Shown one piece after another: positions 1 through 11,430 of a stretch of 64,000 bases of DNA. The stretch is from NCBI GenBank assembly GCA_015680685.1, contig MNCI01023457.1, forward strand, positions 100,797-164,796, written 5' to 3'. The position numbers and the translations under genes were made by a program. The stretch comes from Gnetum montanum. Taxonomy: Eukaryota > Streptophyta > Gnetopsida > Gnetales > Gnetaceae. The notes below the pieces were generated by a model. That model ran no database searches, had not been told where the DNA came from, and saw only the letters and a list, made by a program, of their open reading frames with translations. Each line of letters opens with the position of its first letter. Position 1 is the stretch's first letter.

Positions 1-160
1 GATTGAAACGTATCAGCGTAAACGAAAATGTTGTTGGTGGAGTTGAGGATGCTGCTACCACCGGAGGCATAGTTGAAGTCATGCAGAATGGTCCTTCCTT
101 TCGTCCATGGTGCTAAGTACGGTGGCGAGTACCTATTCATGCCCAATCCCAGCTCATCCG
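1..160 (-). CDS. GDSL esterase/lipase, internal exon (partial)
   Basis: The minus strand is open for 53 codons without a stop, in contrast to the decayed surroundings. Read from 160 to 1 it gives ADELGLG, then SPPYLAP, then NYASGGSSILN. This order (E/D-ELGL, PPYLAP, N-YASGGxxILN) is typical of plant GDSL-type serine esterases/lipases in the block following the N-terminal GDS motif. These are usually secreted hydrolases of lipid or ester substrates; the substrate cannot be told from this exon. The catalytic Ser, and the Asp and His near the C-terminus, lie outside the window. The exon appears to start at 160 after an AG acceptor (161-162), because an in-frame stop lies just upstream of the first in-frame ATG. 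It runs off the left edge. It could be a pseudogene copy, but nothing in the visible part is broken. Confidence 0.75.
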
Positions 161-162
161 CT

Positions 163-1199
163 ACCATTTAAAACATTCATAGCAACGACAAATTTTCTAT
201 CATCCAAGTAATAGCATCAAAATTCAAATCAAATAATCTATAAAATGATATGTGAAAGTAACATATTTAAAAAAAGTATTATTATTCAAGAAGAAAAGGA
301 ATTCATGGGATGGTTATTTAAGAAAACACATATCAACGTAGGCATAGTTTTCTCCTAACTTGTTGGGAAAGTTGTAACTTCTTTACTTGGGGAGAAAGGA
401 AGAAGTCTCTTAGAAGAATTGATAGAAGAAATATATTGAAGATGGATTGCTAAAGATAGCATTTTAGCCTCTTTGTTATAGTCTTGTGAGTTATGTTTAC
501 TTTTTATTTTGTTTAAATTGTTTAGCTAGTGGTTTAGATAGTATCATGCTTGGCAAATAATTTTGGGATTTTTAGATTGCTCTTATTGTTCTTTTTGCAT
601 GATAAAAAATTTCTATTAAAATTTTTCCATAGAAGATCTTATTTTTGAAAGCCTTAAGAGCATTTTAGTAGTGAATTTTATTATTTTGTAATGTATAAGA
701 ACCACTGTTGAGATTGTTGTAAGAGAGCCTCTGCATGTAGTCAAGTCATTGAACGATTCAATAGTCAAGAGGATTTAGAAAATATTTGGTATTTTGATAG
801 GACCAGAATAGCTTCTTTTATCTTTAAAGTGAATCTCCGTGGTATTTTAATCATAAATTGTCAAGTCTTTTGAAGGTTTTGTTGAATACAATTGTTGACA
901 TCCATTATCTAGCCAAAATAGAGTCTGGTACGTGATAGTTTACGCAGCAATTTTTTTTGGTAGCATAGTAGGATTGTCTTGAAGAAATTTCTTATTTGAG
1001 CCTTGGAAATTTGAACAATTCGTAGTTATTGAATTTGGGATAGCTTTATTGCGAAGTGNGAGACTAGGCAATTGAACAAAATAGGAACTCTCAACAACTC
1101 ATAGTACTTTGCAAATTTGGATGAATCTCTTTAAGATAAGTCATTTATAGTTTTACACACAAACCAATCGTTTCATTTTTCACAACAGCATACACACAT
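163..1199. other. No gene recognised
   Basis: AT-rich sequence with no open frame of note and no recognised repeat or element border. A single undetermined base is at 1059. If the intron model holds, this is the 3' end of the intron, upstream of its acceptor. Confidence 0.5.
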
Positions 1200-1206
1200 A
1201 CTCACA

Positions 1207-1709
1207 TTAACTACTGAGTCTATTTGGAGGTATCTGGGCCTTGGTGTTGCCAAACACCAGCAAGCACCTAAATCCTGTTCGAGGACACTCGTTGGCGGTC
1301 GTGTCCCAAACGATTGCCAACAAATAGTTCCTCCACTCCCTGGCTTTGTAAGCCAACAAGTCCATTTTTAACTTTTTCTTAGCAAGGGTAACCTTCCTAT
1401 GGTGTTCTAGTACTATGTCCATTCTATCACCTTGGTTTGCAAGGAGTCTCTGTTAGCTACTGGGGCTTCCACAAACTCCTTACAATCCTTGAGATCTTTC
1501 ATCTCCTTAGCCTACTTCTTATTTTCTCTTTCCAACACTATACCTTGCTCCCATAGGAACTCATTGGAATGTTGGAATTCCCATGAGCTTCTAGCACAAC
1601 TCAGTGGCACTGTCATATAATCTTCATGGATCATTTTTCACTTCAGGTGGTAGGTTGGGTAGTTCATCAATTTTAACAACATGGTTGGAATCCCATCCAA
1701 CCTTGGACA
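1207..1709 (-). pseudogene. Decayed exon of unknown gene, coiled-coil C-terminus
   Basis: Read on the minus strand, this begins right after a strong acceptor (TTTTTTGTAG, with AG at 1710-1711) and encodes GWDSNHVVKIDELPNLPPEV, then stops and frame changes. Further on come charged, helix-prone stretches (VLERENKK, KDLKDCKEFVEAP, VLEHHRKVTLAKKKLKMDLL) that look like coiled coil. The frame is continuous with the exon at 1876-2035 across a 166-base intron: the upstream exon ends in G, and TG TCC here completes a Val codon. No family was recognised. It may be a host gene remnant or the gene of an unrecognised transposon. Confidence 0.45.
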
Positions 1710-1875
1710 CTACAAAAAATAAAACAAGGATGAACAAATAAAACCAGTAAACAAAAAATAACAAAATAATGAAAACCTTTTAAGTAACTAAGACCATATA
1801 ATCATAAAACCCATATGAAACAAAAATGCATAAACTATCAAAACAATTAAAGGCAAAATATGCTAAGGTTCTTAC

Positions 1876-2035
1876 CAACATTAGGAGAAATATGTTGTAA
1901 TCAATTGATTATGTCTTCAACCATCCCATGCATGAACTTTGTTTTGTTAGAAACCTCCACCCATGGTTTTATGCGAAATGTAGAGGTTGAAGCATCTAGT
2001 TGAGGTTTAGGAGCTACAACAAGCATGACCATAGT
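1876..2035 (-). pseudogene. Decayed internal exon of the same unknown gene
   Basis: This 160-base stretch is open on the minus strand apart from one stop. It has an acceptor-like ATTAG on the upstream side (AG at 2036-2037) and a donor GTAAGAACC on the downstream side (1875 leftwards). It encodes VAPKPQLDASTSTF, then KPWVEVSNKTKFMHGMVEDI. The phase joins correctly to 1709, which argues that this was once a spliced gene and not a random open stretch. Family unknown. Confidence 0.45.
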
Positions 2036-2104
2036 CTAATGATTAAAACTAAGCTTAAACATGAAACTCCAAAACGCAACATATAAAATAAAATTCATAA
2101 GTAC

Positions 2105-2290
2105 CTAGAAGATCATTTAGGATGATAATGAGAGGTTCACCTAACTATGAACCTTCAAATATGACATTGAGTACATCTAACATGGCATTGGACAACCCCT
2201 CATCCTCATTTTGTTGTAGTGCGTTCTCCTCTAGGTGTTTTTGTTCTACCTTTGCTATCGTTGCTTGCATTGCCAATTCTTGTTGTTTAC
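2105..2290 (-). pseudogene. Decayed internal exon, Gln/Glu-rich helix
   Basis: The minus strand reads KQQELAMQATIAKVEQKH, then LEENALQQNEDEGLSNAM, then a stop shortly before the end. An acceptor-like pyrimidine tract (TTCATTGTTCTTGTAG, AG at 2291-2292) lies upstream and CTAG|GTAC downstream. The downstream donor does not give a matching phase with the next exon, so that border is uncertain. Charged and Gln-rich composition suggests coiled coil. It lies left of the Ath-1 insertion; the upstream exon is on the far side at 5826 and beyond. Confidence 0.4.
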
Positions 2291-2474
2291 CTACAAGAAC
2301 AATGAAGACAAAATGTTAAACAACTTAGCATATTTTGCCTAAAAAAAAAAACAAAATGACCATATAACATAAAACATAAATACAAAATAACTTAAAAAAA
2401 AGTAAAAAAAAAAGAAAGAAGGAACATGCAACTACATGATGCACTTGGCCAAGTGTAACAATGAGATTCCTCTT

Positions 2475-2808
2475 TGATGAGACGCGATATTGCATGAGCC
2501 GCGATATCGCATATGCGATATCGTGGCCGTCGCAATATCGCAGTCTGTCGTCAAATCTATAAATAAGAGGCGACACTCCCCTCATTTCCCATCATAGGCT
2601 AGAAGTAGCGAAGCTCTGGCGAATTGATCACCCCAGAGATAGAATATTTTCCATGTGCCTGCAGTAGGAGTCCCCCAAGTGAATGGTTCTTTATTCGAGC
2701 AGCTTTGTACCTAAACACAAGCTGTGTATGGCAATAAAGACGAGCTTTGTGGATAAACCTTGCAGTACATGGATAGGTTTTATTTAATGTTATTTATTAC
2801 CTGTTGTT
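2475..2808 (+). repeat. Ath-1 5' LTR, truncated
   Basis: This matches the first half of the 3' LTR at 5137: TGATGAGACGCGATATTGC, GATATC palindromes, TATA box CTATAAATAA at 2557-2566, then AATAAAGACGAGC. It stops near 2808, where the sequence joins directly to protease-coding sequence (AGATCGAGAAGAGG). The U5 end and primer-binding site are deleted. Confidence 0.8.
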
Positions 2809-3190
2809 AGATCGAGAAGAGGAAAGTTCCATGCATCACATACAGTGATTCATCGGGTGATAACATGGAGGAAATGTCTCCATGTAACAGGTGTGCCCAT
2901 AAAACATTGAAACAAAGATGCCTGTATGTAGCAACCACACAACCAGTAGTAGACACCCCGTGGTTGACAGCTCAAAGGAGCAGAAAAATGTGCATGGAAC
3001 GAACTGAGGAAACCCATGCCAACAGCGAAGGCATAGATACATTGAAATATGAGCGTTGCCAACTTCCACCCCTCTATCTAAGATCATCAATTGGGAGAAG
3101 TTGGGCACTTCTACGAAATTCAAACAGACGTTCTTTATTTCGGATCTCTCCCTTACAACTCAGTCATGCGGGAGATGGCCACCTATGCTA
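2809..3190 (+). pseudogene. Athila protease 3' end fused to pol C-terminal tail
   Basis: The plus-strand product aligns by eye to the Ath-5 segment 48826-49203. It has VPCITYSDS-like sequence, a CxxCAxxTxxQRCLYVATT segment, a linker THANSEGIDTLKYERCQLPP, and a C-terminal block RSSIGRSWALLRNS ending LSHAGDGHLC. The last block corresponds to the tail after the integrase in Ath-3 (ending CGGDGQPC). RT, RNase H and integrase, normally between protease and tail, are absent. An open frame of 108 codons (2865-3191) survives. The function of the tail is unknown. Confidence 0.6.
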
Positions 3191-5136
3191 ACCATATGGG
3201 GCCCTTAGTTCTTTTAAGTTTTTGTTTTACACGTTTTTGTTTTACAACATTTTTGTTTTACACATTTTTGTTTTGCAAATTTCTTTAACTTTTCTAATTT
3301 TTGTTTTACAAATTTCTTTAACTTTTATAGTTTTTGTTTTACAACATCATTATAATTTTTCCATTTTGTGTGTGTGTGTGTGTTCCACCCTGTAAGTTTG
3401 TCCCATAATAAGTGTTCTTCATGATGGTATGAACTATTTTCATAATGATTGCTAATGTTTGGTTTTTACCTTTAAGTCACAATGTTGATACTAAGGTATG
3501 TTTCTTTTGATATGGCAGGCAATGAGACCACTTCATCCATCCATCCACCAGTTTCTATGGTTTCCCTCGGCTTGGAAATGTACAGTTCCCTTTCTAATAA
3601 GAACTTTAATGAATTGGTGATTGGGCATTTCTCAAACTAAGGAAGGACTTAAGGATTGCAAAGGGTGTGACTTCAAAGGAACTTGATGCTTTTGTGTTGG
3701 TTATTCTCTTAGGTGCTTGGATGTGTTCTTCTTGAGTTTCCTTACCGTTCCGATGTTACCCAACTTTCGGAAGCTGAGACAATAAAAATAAGAAGTCTTT
3801 GCATGGTGTGGTTCTCACGCATAAAAACACAAAACATAAAAAAAAAACCAAGTGAGAATTCAAAGCACACCCCTTAGAAGAATAAAATTGAGCTATAAGC
3901 ATTGGTTAAGGAACCAAAAGTGTTCCCTCTAACTAAGGCCCTTCTCGCTTCCCATTCTCTCCTTTGTTTCATTGGAATGGTGGTAACTCTTGGAGTGTAC
4001 GTTCTTGTTGCCCAAGTGGATGGTTTAACCGAATGCATTAAAGCGAAGTCACTGCATGTGGTTGGTTTGAGGCTAGAGTTGGAATGAGACTTGCCAAGTC
4101 ACATTAACCATGAAACACACAAGGGGCTGTACACCACCTTGTTCTTGGGATTCCATTCCATTTCTCTTCTCTCCATCCTTCTCTCCATTGTTCACCTCCT
4201 TGCCAGTTGTATTATTAGTGTATATATTTTGGTTGATGCATTGTTTTCTTTTTGGTAAATGCTTACGGTTAAGATTTTAACTCTTGTTCCAAATGACATT
4301 CCCGGAGCCTACGGACTCTTTGAATGTGGGATTACTAGGGCATTAAGGGCATGAGCCTGCTTTGGGGAGGACCCACTGGCATTCCTATTTGGAGCATTAG
4401 TTAAATCTTTTTCCTTAACATTTTGTAATTAATTTTATTTTATTCATTACCATTTTGACATCCATTTCATCGATGCCATAGTTGTCTCTTTTTACCTATC
4501 TTTCTTACTCTTCTTTCTCCATTCTAATGCTACCGGAGGTTCGCGATTAGTCATGGGGGTATGGGGCCTGATTTTTTCGATTTTCTCCTAGCCCCAAAAT
4601 TTTTGATTTTCTTCCTAACCCCTACACCTTTGGTAGTCATCCTTAATATATTCCCAGGTCCATATTAGCCATACCACCACCTAGCCAATGGACTTACATC
4701 GAAGTAAGGTATCAATTACATGATGATTCAATTACCCTTGCTAATATATGGTTGTGTTGTGTGTGCAGATGGTAATTAAATAAACAATGGATTGGATCTG
4801 GAGCTGGAGTAAACACTTGGAATGGAGCAGTACTGGAAGCAGCTATGCAAGGAGCAAGCTCGATAGCGCGCTTACGGATGGACAATGAAGGCACAATCTT
4901 GGCGTTGGCAGCAACAACACTTCTTTCTCTCTTTCTCTCTTAGTTGCCAAAAAAGGCTTGATGTCATTGTAATAAGGTGTTCACCCTTGTTGTCATGAAC
5001 ACCAGTTTTGTCAAGTCTTGTAATAATGATCCGCTCACATGTCATCCCATTAGTTCCATTTCCCTCAATAATTCCATACCTACCTGATATTATTGTAAGG
5101 AACTTGAGGACGAGTTTTCATTCAATCATGGGGGTA
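3191..5136 (+). other. Ath-1 3' noncoding region
   Basis: Homologous over its length to 49204-51232 in Ath-5. It starts with a T-rich minisatellite of units like TTTTTGTTTTACA (about 3220-3350) and a short TG run (3367-3382). It continues without coding potential to a purine tract (TCATGGGGGTA, ending at 5136) directly before the 3' LTR. The sharp purine tract is the expected plus-strand priming site. Confidence 0.65.
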
Positions 5137-5825
5137 TGATGAGACGCGATATTGCATGAGCCGCGATATCGCGTCGTCCCTGCTATATAGCATATGCGAT
5201 ATCGTGGTCCACCGCCAAATCTATAAATAAGAGGTGGCACTCCCCTCATTTCCCATCATAGGCTAGAAGTAGCAAAGCTCTGGTGGATTGATCACCCCAG
5301 AGATAAAATATTTTCCATGTGCCCGTAGTAGGAGTCCCCCAAGTGAACGGTTCTTTATTCAAGCAGCTTTGTACCTGAACGCAAGTTGTGTACAGCAATA
5401 AAGATGAGCTTTGTGGATAAACCTTGCAGTACATGGATAGGNGCACGTGCGTTACGTGTGGTGATCCCAATAACGATTAGCATTTGGTAGCCACAATTGC
5501 ACAGTTTAAGGTGTTTACGGTCAGTGGGAATAGATGCTGACACTAGTTAATTTAGACTCAGGAAATTAGTTAGAGTTAGTTAGTTTCTCAACCCTTTGCT
5601 CTTAGCGTAGAAGACATAAAACCAAAAAAGACCAAAAAAATCATATACCTCGGACTTACTTAACCATACACCGTGACAACAACAAGTAAGTTTGGGAAGA
5701 GAACGAATGATTAACCCCATGTGTTCCATGGGGTGTTTAGACATTTAGTCTGCGGAGTTCAACCAGATCGCACGTGCTACACTCGTTTCGTATGGTTGAG
5801 TGTAGGGGTACCTCGCCACTCAACA
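5137..5825 (+). repeat. Ath-1 3' LTR
   Basis: Starts TGATGAGACGCGATATTGC and ends CTCAACA (the usual CTCATCA with one change). It contains GATATC palindromes (5143-5205), TATA box CTATAAATAA at 5221-5230, AATAAAGATGAGC, and the conserved terminal segment GTTGAGTGTAGGGGTACC. A single N at 5442 marks a small internal deletion relative to the other copies. Confidence 0.85.
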
Positions 5826-5830
5826 CTCTT

Positions 5831-6828
5831 CATAGGCTCCTCAACAACTGGTGTTGTCTCCTCAACCATAGGCCTCTTCAACTTTGCTCTTGTTGCCTCA
5901 TCAAATTTAGCATGTAGTTCCTTGGCCTTTCTAGTATTTCCATGGGCAACTTAGGGTTCAACCCCCATGCTGTTAGGGGTAGGATAATGCATATCACTAA
6001 AGTGCTTAGTGGTCATAGATAGTGATTCACCAACATCCTTTGGTGGATTTTGAACCTGCATGATTGGAAATACATGTTTCATCAAAGGCTTAGAGAGTTG
6101 GGATGGATCTTGACTTACCCATCATTCATCCATTTTCACCATTAGGAACTTCATGAACCTTCTTAGATATGCCATAAAAAATGCAAAGTACATATGGCAT
6201 ATCATTTCCAAGTTGTCCTGAAGTTTTAAGATCTTCCCTCGTAGTCTAGAAGCCAAATGAGTAGCCTAGTTGAATTGAGCGTCCTTGATGAGGATCTTTT
6301 TTATGATGCCTATTCAATGCCCAGGATCTTCTTTTTTTTTGTGATAAAAACTTTGGAAATGCTTGGGATCGGAACAATGGATACATCTCATTCACCTCTA
6401 TGACCTAGCAATGGCCGTGACAAGAGTTTAATCATTCTTCCACTTCCTCCTGGTGGTCCACCTCTTTCCCTAGTTTGGTGCCAACCTTCATGCTCATATA
6501 AGTGATGCCAAAGAGGTTACTGAAGGCAGATTCATTGATGGCCAAGGTGATAAGCATAACATGAACATGAGTGATGAATTTATTTACTCCTTTGTTAAGG
6601 GAGTCAATTACATTTATCATCTTAGGGTTAGGAATGGTTGGGCTAGGAGCCATGAATAGATTAAGAAAACCTACACTGGTGATCCTGTCTTGGAGGTCTC
6701 TAGGTGCTTGGTTAGCTAACCAATGCTATGCTAAATCCACCTCATCAAACTTGAGGATGAGTGTCTCCTTAGCACATCTTAAAGTGATCATAGCAACAGC
6801 AAATGATGGCACAACCCCTACAACATAA
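5831..6828 (-). pseudogene. Decayed exons of the unknown minus-strand gene
   Basis: Two coding-like stretches are seen. At 6432-6828 an exon follows a good acceptor (TTTTTGTTATGTTGTAG before 6828) and reads CAKETLILKFDEVD, IPNPKMINVIDSLNKGVNKF, FGITYMSMKVGTKLG, ending in an acidic DHQEEVEE. At 5831-5950 the product is LHAKFDEATRAKLKRPMVEE, then TTPVVEEPMK, and it is cut by Ath-1. Stops are scattered between them. No family was recognised. This stretch is upstream of the exons at 2290-1207, from which Ath-1 separates it. Confidence 0.4.
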
Positions 6829-7377
6829 CAAAAATAGCCCATTAGCTTTGGCTTAGGCACATCATATAAAAAAAATACGATAAATGTAACTAATTAAAAC
6901 AAAACTCATATCCATACTAATAAAACTAGTAAAATAATTAAAGCCTAGATAACCCAACAACTATATAACAATGTTGACATTGTATAAAAAATAAAAAAAA
7001 ATAGAAATAAAAATTCTTACTTTGTTTGCTGGGAGAAGGCAACATGGGAACCCTAAGGAGTATACATGTTTGTGCACCAAAATTAGAGATTCCCCACCAA
7101 CGATGAGACATCTTGTTAGTTAATCACATGTAGTAAGCCTAAGCATAGCATGAGATATACTTGCCAAAGTCATCCTTGAGATGCTCCATCACTACTACCC
7201 TCATTACTTGGCTTTTGGCAAAGACCTCTAGTTGTTTGGGCCAAGGGTAAGAACTGGTCACTCTTGATCAATCCTTGGTCATCCACCTTATAACTATAAG
7301 CGTGTCAACCCAAAAAAAATCATTGAACCCAAGTGGACTAATGAAACTGACAAATAAAAGAAAACTTAAAACTACTC
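6829..7377 (-). pseudogene. Short exon-like fragments with splice signals
   Basis: Minus-strand donor-like ACAAA|GTAAGAA (near 7018) and GGAAGG|GTAAGAG (near 7380) flank short coding-like stretches (KSDQFLPLAQTTRGLCQK around 7210-7260). They fit the multi-exon layout of the decayed gene but are too short to assign. Confidence 0.25.
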
Positions 7378-7893
7378 TTACCCTTCCAAATAGTAGATAA
7401 TGTTGGGAGGGTTTTGGAACAAGGTGTTCACACAATGATCAACCAGTAATGTGTTGTTGGAGTTGTATTGGATAAATTTGGGCATATCCCAAATTTTGGA
7501 CAACTTACGTGTACCTTTGGTGTATATGTTGTTAAATTGGTCATCATCCACATAGGTGTTGGGATTGTTAACTATGAATTTGATGACTAGGTTGGCCAAA
7601 TGAGGTAGTAGGGTCTTCATGATGATAACCACTATGTTCTATGTCAAGTGTGATCACACCATCACATTGAAGCCATGATCCAACACCATGTAAGTAGATG
7701 GGGTATTGGATCTTGATTTGTGTATATAACATAGTAGTTCAACTAGCTCAATCACTACCATGATAGGCTTCAAGAAGGCCTTGCATAACCCAATGATGAT
7801 TGTTACAACCTTATAGAACCATAACAGAAATTTAACAACCATTAAACAAAAAAAAATTATATCCATAATGTCAATTTTTTCATATAAGAACAA
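7378..7893 (-). pseudogene. Decayed exon of the unknown minus-strand gene
   Basis: One frame runs through the whole stretch with two in-frame stops (near 7655 and 7640) that look like former Trp codons. The product starts with a hydrophobic segment (IIFFCLMVVKFLLWF). It continues to HLANLVIKFIVNNPNTYVDD, then TKGTRKLSKIWDMPKFIQ, then LVDHCVNTLFQNPPNIIYYL. It ends at a donor-like GGAAGG|GTAAGAG. No known domain was recognised. Confidence 0.4.
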
Positions 7894-9032
7894 ACAACCA
7901 AATTCTCAATTCTCAACCATTAAAACCAAAGAAAAAATTTAATCAAGAATTAAACAAAAAAAAGGTAGCCCATTAAAATTGATGGCAATCTCATGGTGGA
8001 AATACACATAAAAATGGACAAAATTTTATGTCAAAAATTAAAACCATGAGAATTAGAATGTATTGAAATATAACCCATAATAGCAGTTACAAAATTCCAA
8101 CTAGAATTTAACAAAGTTTCAACTAGAAGTCCTAGTTTGGAATGAAATTAGTTGTAGCAAAAACTATAGGAAGACTAGTTAAATTTTTTGAAAAATTCAA
8201 AAAAAATATTGGAAATTAACACACAACATGTAAATAACTAGTAGAGCCCTGACACATGCATAAAAAATTCTAAAAGTACACTAATGCTACTTGTACAAGA
8301 TTGGGAGGTTTACTATTTCAACAGTTGAAATCACACTTATGTAAGGTAGTTAACACCAACAAAAAATGATAAAATTTTACTAAATGTCTAAGTATTGCAC
8401 ATACATGAATTTCAACAAAATTTTGACATCAACGTTGTAGTTCTATGTTAAGGAAAATTTTACATGACAATCTAAAACTACTTCAAAAGTTTACAAAAAA
8501 AAATGGTGTAATAAAATCATTGGAAAAAATATCAATTTTTTTAAAAAAATTCTATAATTAATGTCAAACCCTCCCAGATAGCCCTAGGTATCCCTAGGAA
8601 GGTGGGACATTGGTAGAAAAAATCATTTCAATTGTCAATGCTACCCAATTTTAAAGCGATAAAAAAGTAAAAAAGCAAAAAACCACTATGAACTAACTTA
8701 CAAAAAATTCATAAAAAATTATCCATAAGTTAAAAATTCATGGTTCAACCACTAGTTTGACCATTAGACAAAAAATAGCAATCCCATAACCTTGTAAATA
8801 AAAAATTCTATGTTGTTTTCTTATAAAAAATTAGAAAATTGGCATTGCTTTTTTAGTGAAAATAATAGAAAATGCATAAAATAGGGTAAAAAAATTCATA
8901 ACTTAATATTGATAGGTCCTAAGGCCAAAAAAATCTATTAAACACATGACCACAACCCAAACACAACACCCAAATCATTCAGAGCCAAATCCATTCAACA
9001 TAAAAGCTTGAACAATACAAAACACCTATGTT
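7894..9032. other. AT-rich stretch, no gene
   Basis: Very AT-rich sequence with many A runs. No open frame, LTR border or recognisable repeat was seen. It could be an intron between the decayed exons on either side. Confidence 0.5.
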
Positions 9033-9459
9033 CTAGGTTAGAAGCTCATAAAAATAACTAGGAAAGTCATACATAGCAGTCATTGTGGATGAACCTTCTC
9101 TAATGATGGGCCAAGGAAGGTAATAAATCCCCTTAGTAGTAGCATTTGCTTCCCCTAGAGCTAGATTTTTGCTTGAAGAGCCTATTGTCTTTGACATCTT
9201 TGGTAGGTAAACTCTAAAACCTTTAATTTTCTTCAACTCTTCATAGTTGTGTTACCTCTATGGAAGAAAATGGTAAAAAAAAGTTGGGAGTTGATGGGAT
9301 TAGAGTTAAGAATGATTGAAAAGTCCTGATGCTAAGTGTTTCTTGTGAAAATTGGGCAAGAAAGAATGGTTTGAGTAAAATTTGAATGTGGGAATCCTTC
9401 CCAAACTTATGCATTGATTGTCCAAAACCCCATCCCCAAAACATCCACACAACTCCCAC
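9033..9459 (-). pseudogene. Possible 5' exon(s) of the unknown gene
   Basis: Two adjoining minus-strand open stretches. The second (9033-9236) reads PKMSKTIGSSSKNLALGEAN, then GIYYLPWPIIREG, then MYDFPSYFYELLT. The first (9241-9459) starts MGVVWMFWGWGFGQ. They lie at the upstream end of the decayed gene and might include its start. No similarity was recognised. Confidence 0.3.
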
Positions 9460-9639
9460 ATAACTACATGTTCATAATTAGAAGGTGGGGACCATGCTAG
9501 GTTAGTGGGAATATTAATGTATAATAAAAATTCAAATTTGGATGGGCCCCACTAGGCACCTCCCAAGTAAACCAGTAAAAATCCTAATACATTAGGATTT
9601 TGGACTTTTTAATAAGAACTACGTTGGGGCTAATTTACT

Positions 9640-11430
9640 ATAAAGCCTTGGAATGGATTCCAAGTCTCAACCACCATCAAAACTCATCTCCTAGTCACCC
9701 ATCCATATCATGTTAAAACTAGTTAACCCTTAAGCCAAAATTGAAAACCATATGTTGACATTAGAAAGCTCCAAGCACTGAAGGAAGGTTGAAACTCATA
9801 TAAAAGAAGCCATTTTAGGAAACTACAGTGGCCAGGAGTCCAACTATCCTAGCCAACATAGTTCCATGGGGAATAGGAGTTCTCACCACTAATTAAGTGA
9901 CCAATTTACTTTGAAATTACCATACCAAGCCCCAAACCCTAGCTGAAGCCTCCAGAAGCTCTGAAACCTCCTAAAACCTACACAAAATGCCAAAAATCAT
10001 TTATTCTAGATGAACCATGTTGGAGGGCACTAGGACTACACTGGCCAATGTATTCCCAGCATAGTTTACTGAGGTTTGAATCAAAAAAATCCTCAAATAA
10101 TCCTAAAAGTGGCACATCCTAACCTCCACACCCCTTGGAGTCTCTGGTAACCCTAAAATGCCAAATAATGAAGTAAAAACAAGTCAAAACATACTTCAAC
10201 CTTAAAACTATGTTGGGCATGACTAGAACTACAGTAGCTAGCATAGTTCTTTTGAGAAAATTCAAAAATAACCTTCAAAGTGGCATATCCTAGCCTTCAC
10301 ACCTCCATGAAGTCTTTGGTAACACTAAAATGCCATGTAATAAAGCAAAAATAGGTCAAAACTTACTTGAACCTTGGAATTATGCTGAACAAGACCCCAA
10401 CTATGCGAGCTAGCATAGTCCTAATGTAGTGCTTTTGAAAAACATTAAAAATAAATCATTAACATCTCAAATTGACCTCTAGAGACATCATCCTTGTCCC
10501 ATAACCCTATTGGAGCCTTCAAAAACCACCAAACCTTGGAAACTAAGTCGAAAATAGCCAAAATTTGTCATCTTCCCCACAACAATGTTGGGACTACATT
10601 GGCTAGTGTAGTCCAAGGGGGATGACCATATCAAAGCTCAAACATCCTTTAGAATAAAAAATTTTAAGACTAAACCTTGGATATGGACATCAGTAACCCT
10701 AAGAACTCAAAAACTTGATTAATTGATCACAAAAACTAACCAAAAGCTAAGATTCATGTGCAACTACATTGGGGCAAACTAGAACTATGCTAGCTAGTAT
10801 AGTCCTAGTGTAGCACTAGTTCTAGAATACTTTCAGTAGCACCACAACACTTCAAATGGCCTAAACCTGGATTGGGAAAGTGTAGAACCTTGACACACTA
10901 GAGCCTGCTACCATTTGGCCTTGTTTGAACCATGAAAAGATCAAGTTTCATCCCACTACATTGGGTCCATCCTGAACTACACTAGCTAGCATAGTTCTAG
11001 GGGGATGGATTCAAATCTCACGTTTAGTGACTTGTTTTGGTTTCTAAATGATTTGTTTACAACCCTGATGCCCCTACACTACCCTAAGAAGTTGATGGAA
11101 CACAAATTTCGATGTTGAGATACTACAAATTTACTTTTTCCATGTAACTATGTTGGCCATCATGGTCCCAACCTAGTCCTTAGTTCTTGACAATGTTCTT
11201 GATAGCATTTGTGGATTTTAGAGGGTTAAAACAATGCCAAAGTTGACAAATCTCCATCCTCAATCCATTGCATTATCAATTCAAATCATTAGAATATAAA
11301 ATTTCATCATAATAAACCTTGAAACTCACATTTTCCAAGAACCACATTGGGGCTTGCCAAAGCCATGTTGGCCAACATAGTCCCAATGTGAATCTATTGT
11401 AGTTGCAAAAAGGGATCTCATTTTTGCATC
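9640..11430 (+). repeat. Degenerate tandem array, about 170-200 base units with palindromic core
   Basis: Each unit contains a near-palindrome built on ACTATGCTAGCTAGCATAGT. Clear cores lie near 10226-10249, 10400-10420, 10585-10605, 10782-10803 and 10974-10997, spaced about 170-200 bases. More diverged ones lie near 9845, 10030, 11150 and 11350. The units also share phrases such as 'aaccctaa...ccttga'. No coding potential. An array of the same design lies in Tat-2. In Tat-1 it is directly upstream of RT. Confidence 0.7.

Larger units (their letters stand above)
2475..5825 (+). mobile_element. Ath-1: internally deleted Athila-like LTR retrotransposon
   Basis: The element begins TGATGAGACG and ends CTCAACA. 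It is bordered by a perfect 5-base target-site duplication CTCTT (2470-2474 and 5826-5830), so it is a genuine complete insertion. Order: 5' LTR cut short near 2808, protease tail plus pol C-terminal tail (2809-3190), T-rich spacer and 3' noncoding region, purine tract ATGGGGGTA, 3' LTR. The end of the 5' LTR, primer-binding site, gag, most of protease and all of RT, RNase H and integrase are missing. The PR-tail junction is the same as in Ath-5, while the loss of gag is private to this copy. It sits inside the decayed minus-strand gene, between the codons for EEPMK and RN. Confidence 0.88.

Noticed and set aside
2475-2566. GATATC palindromes as an independent satellite or origin
   Set aside because: They occur only inside Athila LTRs at a fixed place before the TATA box.
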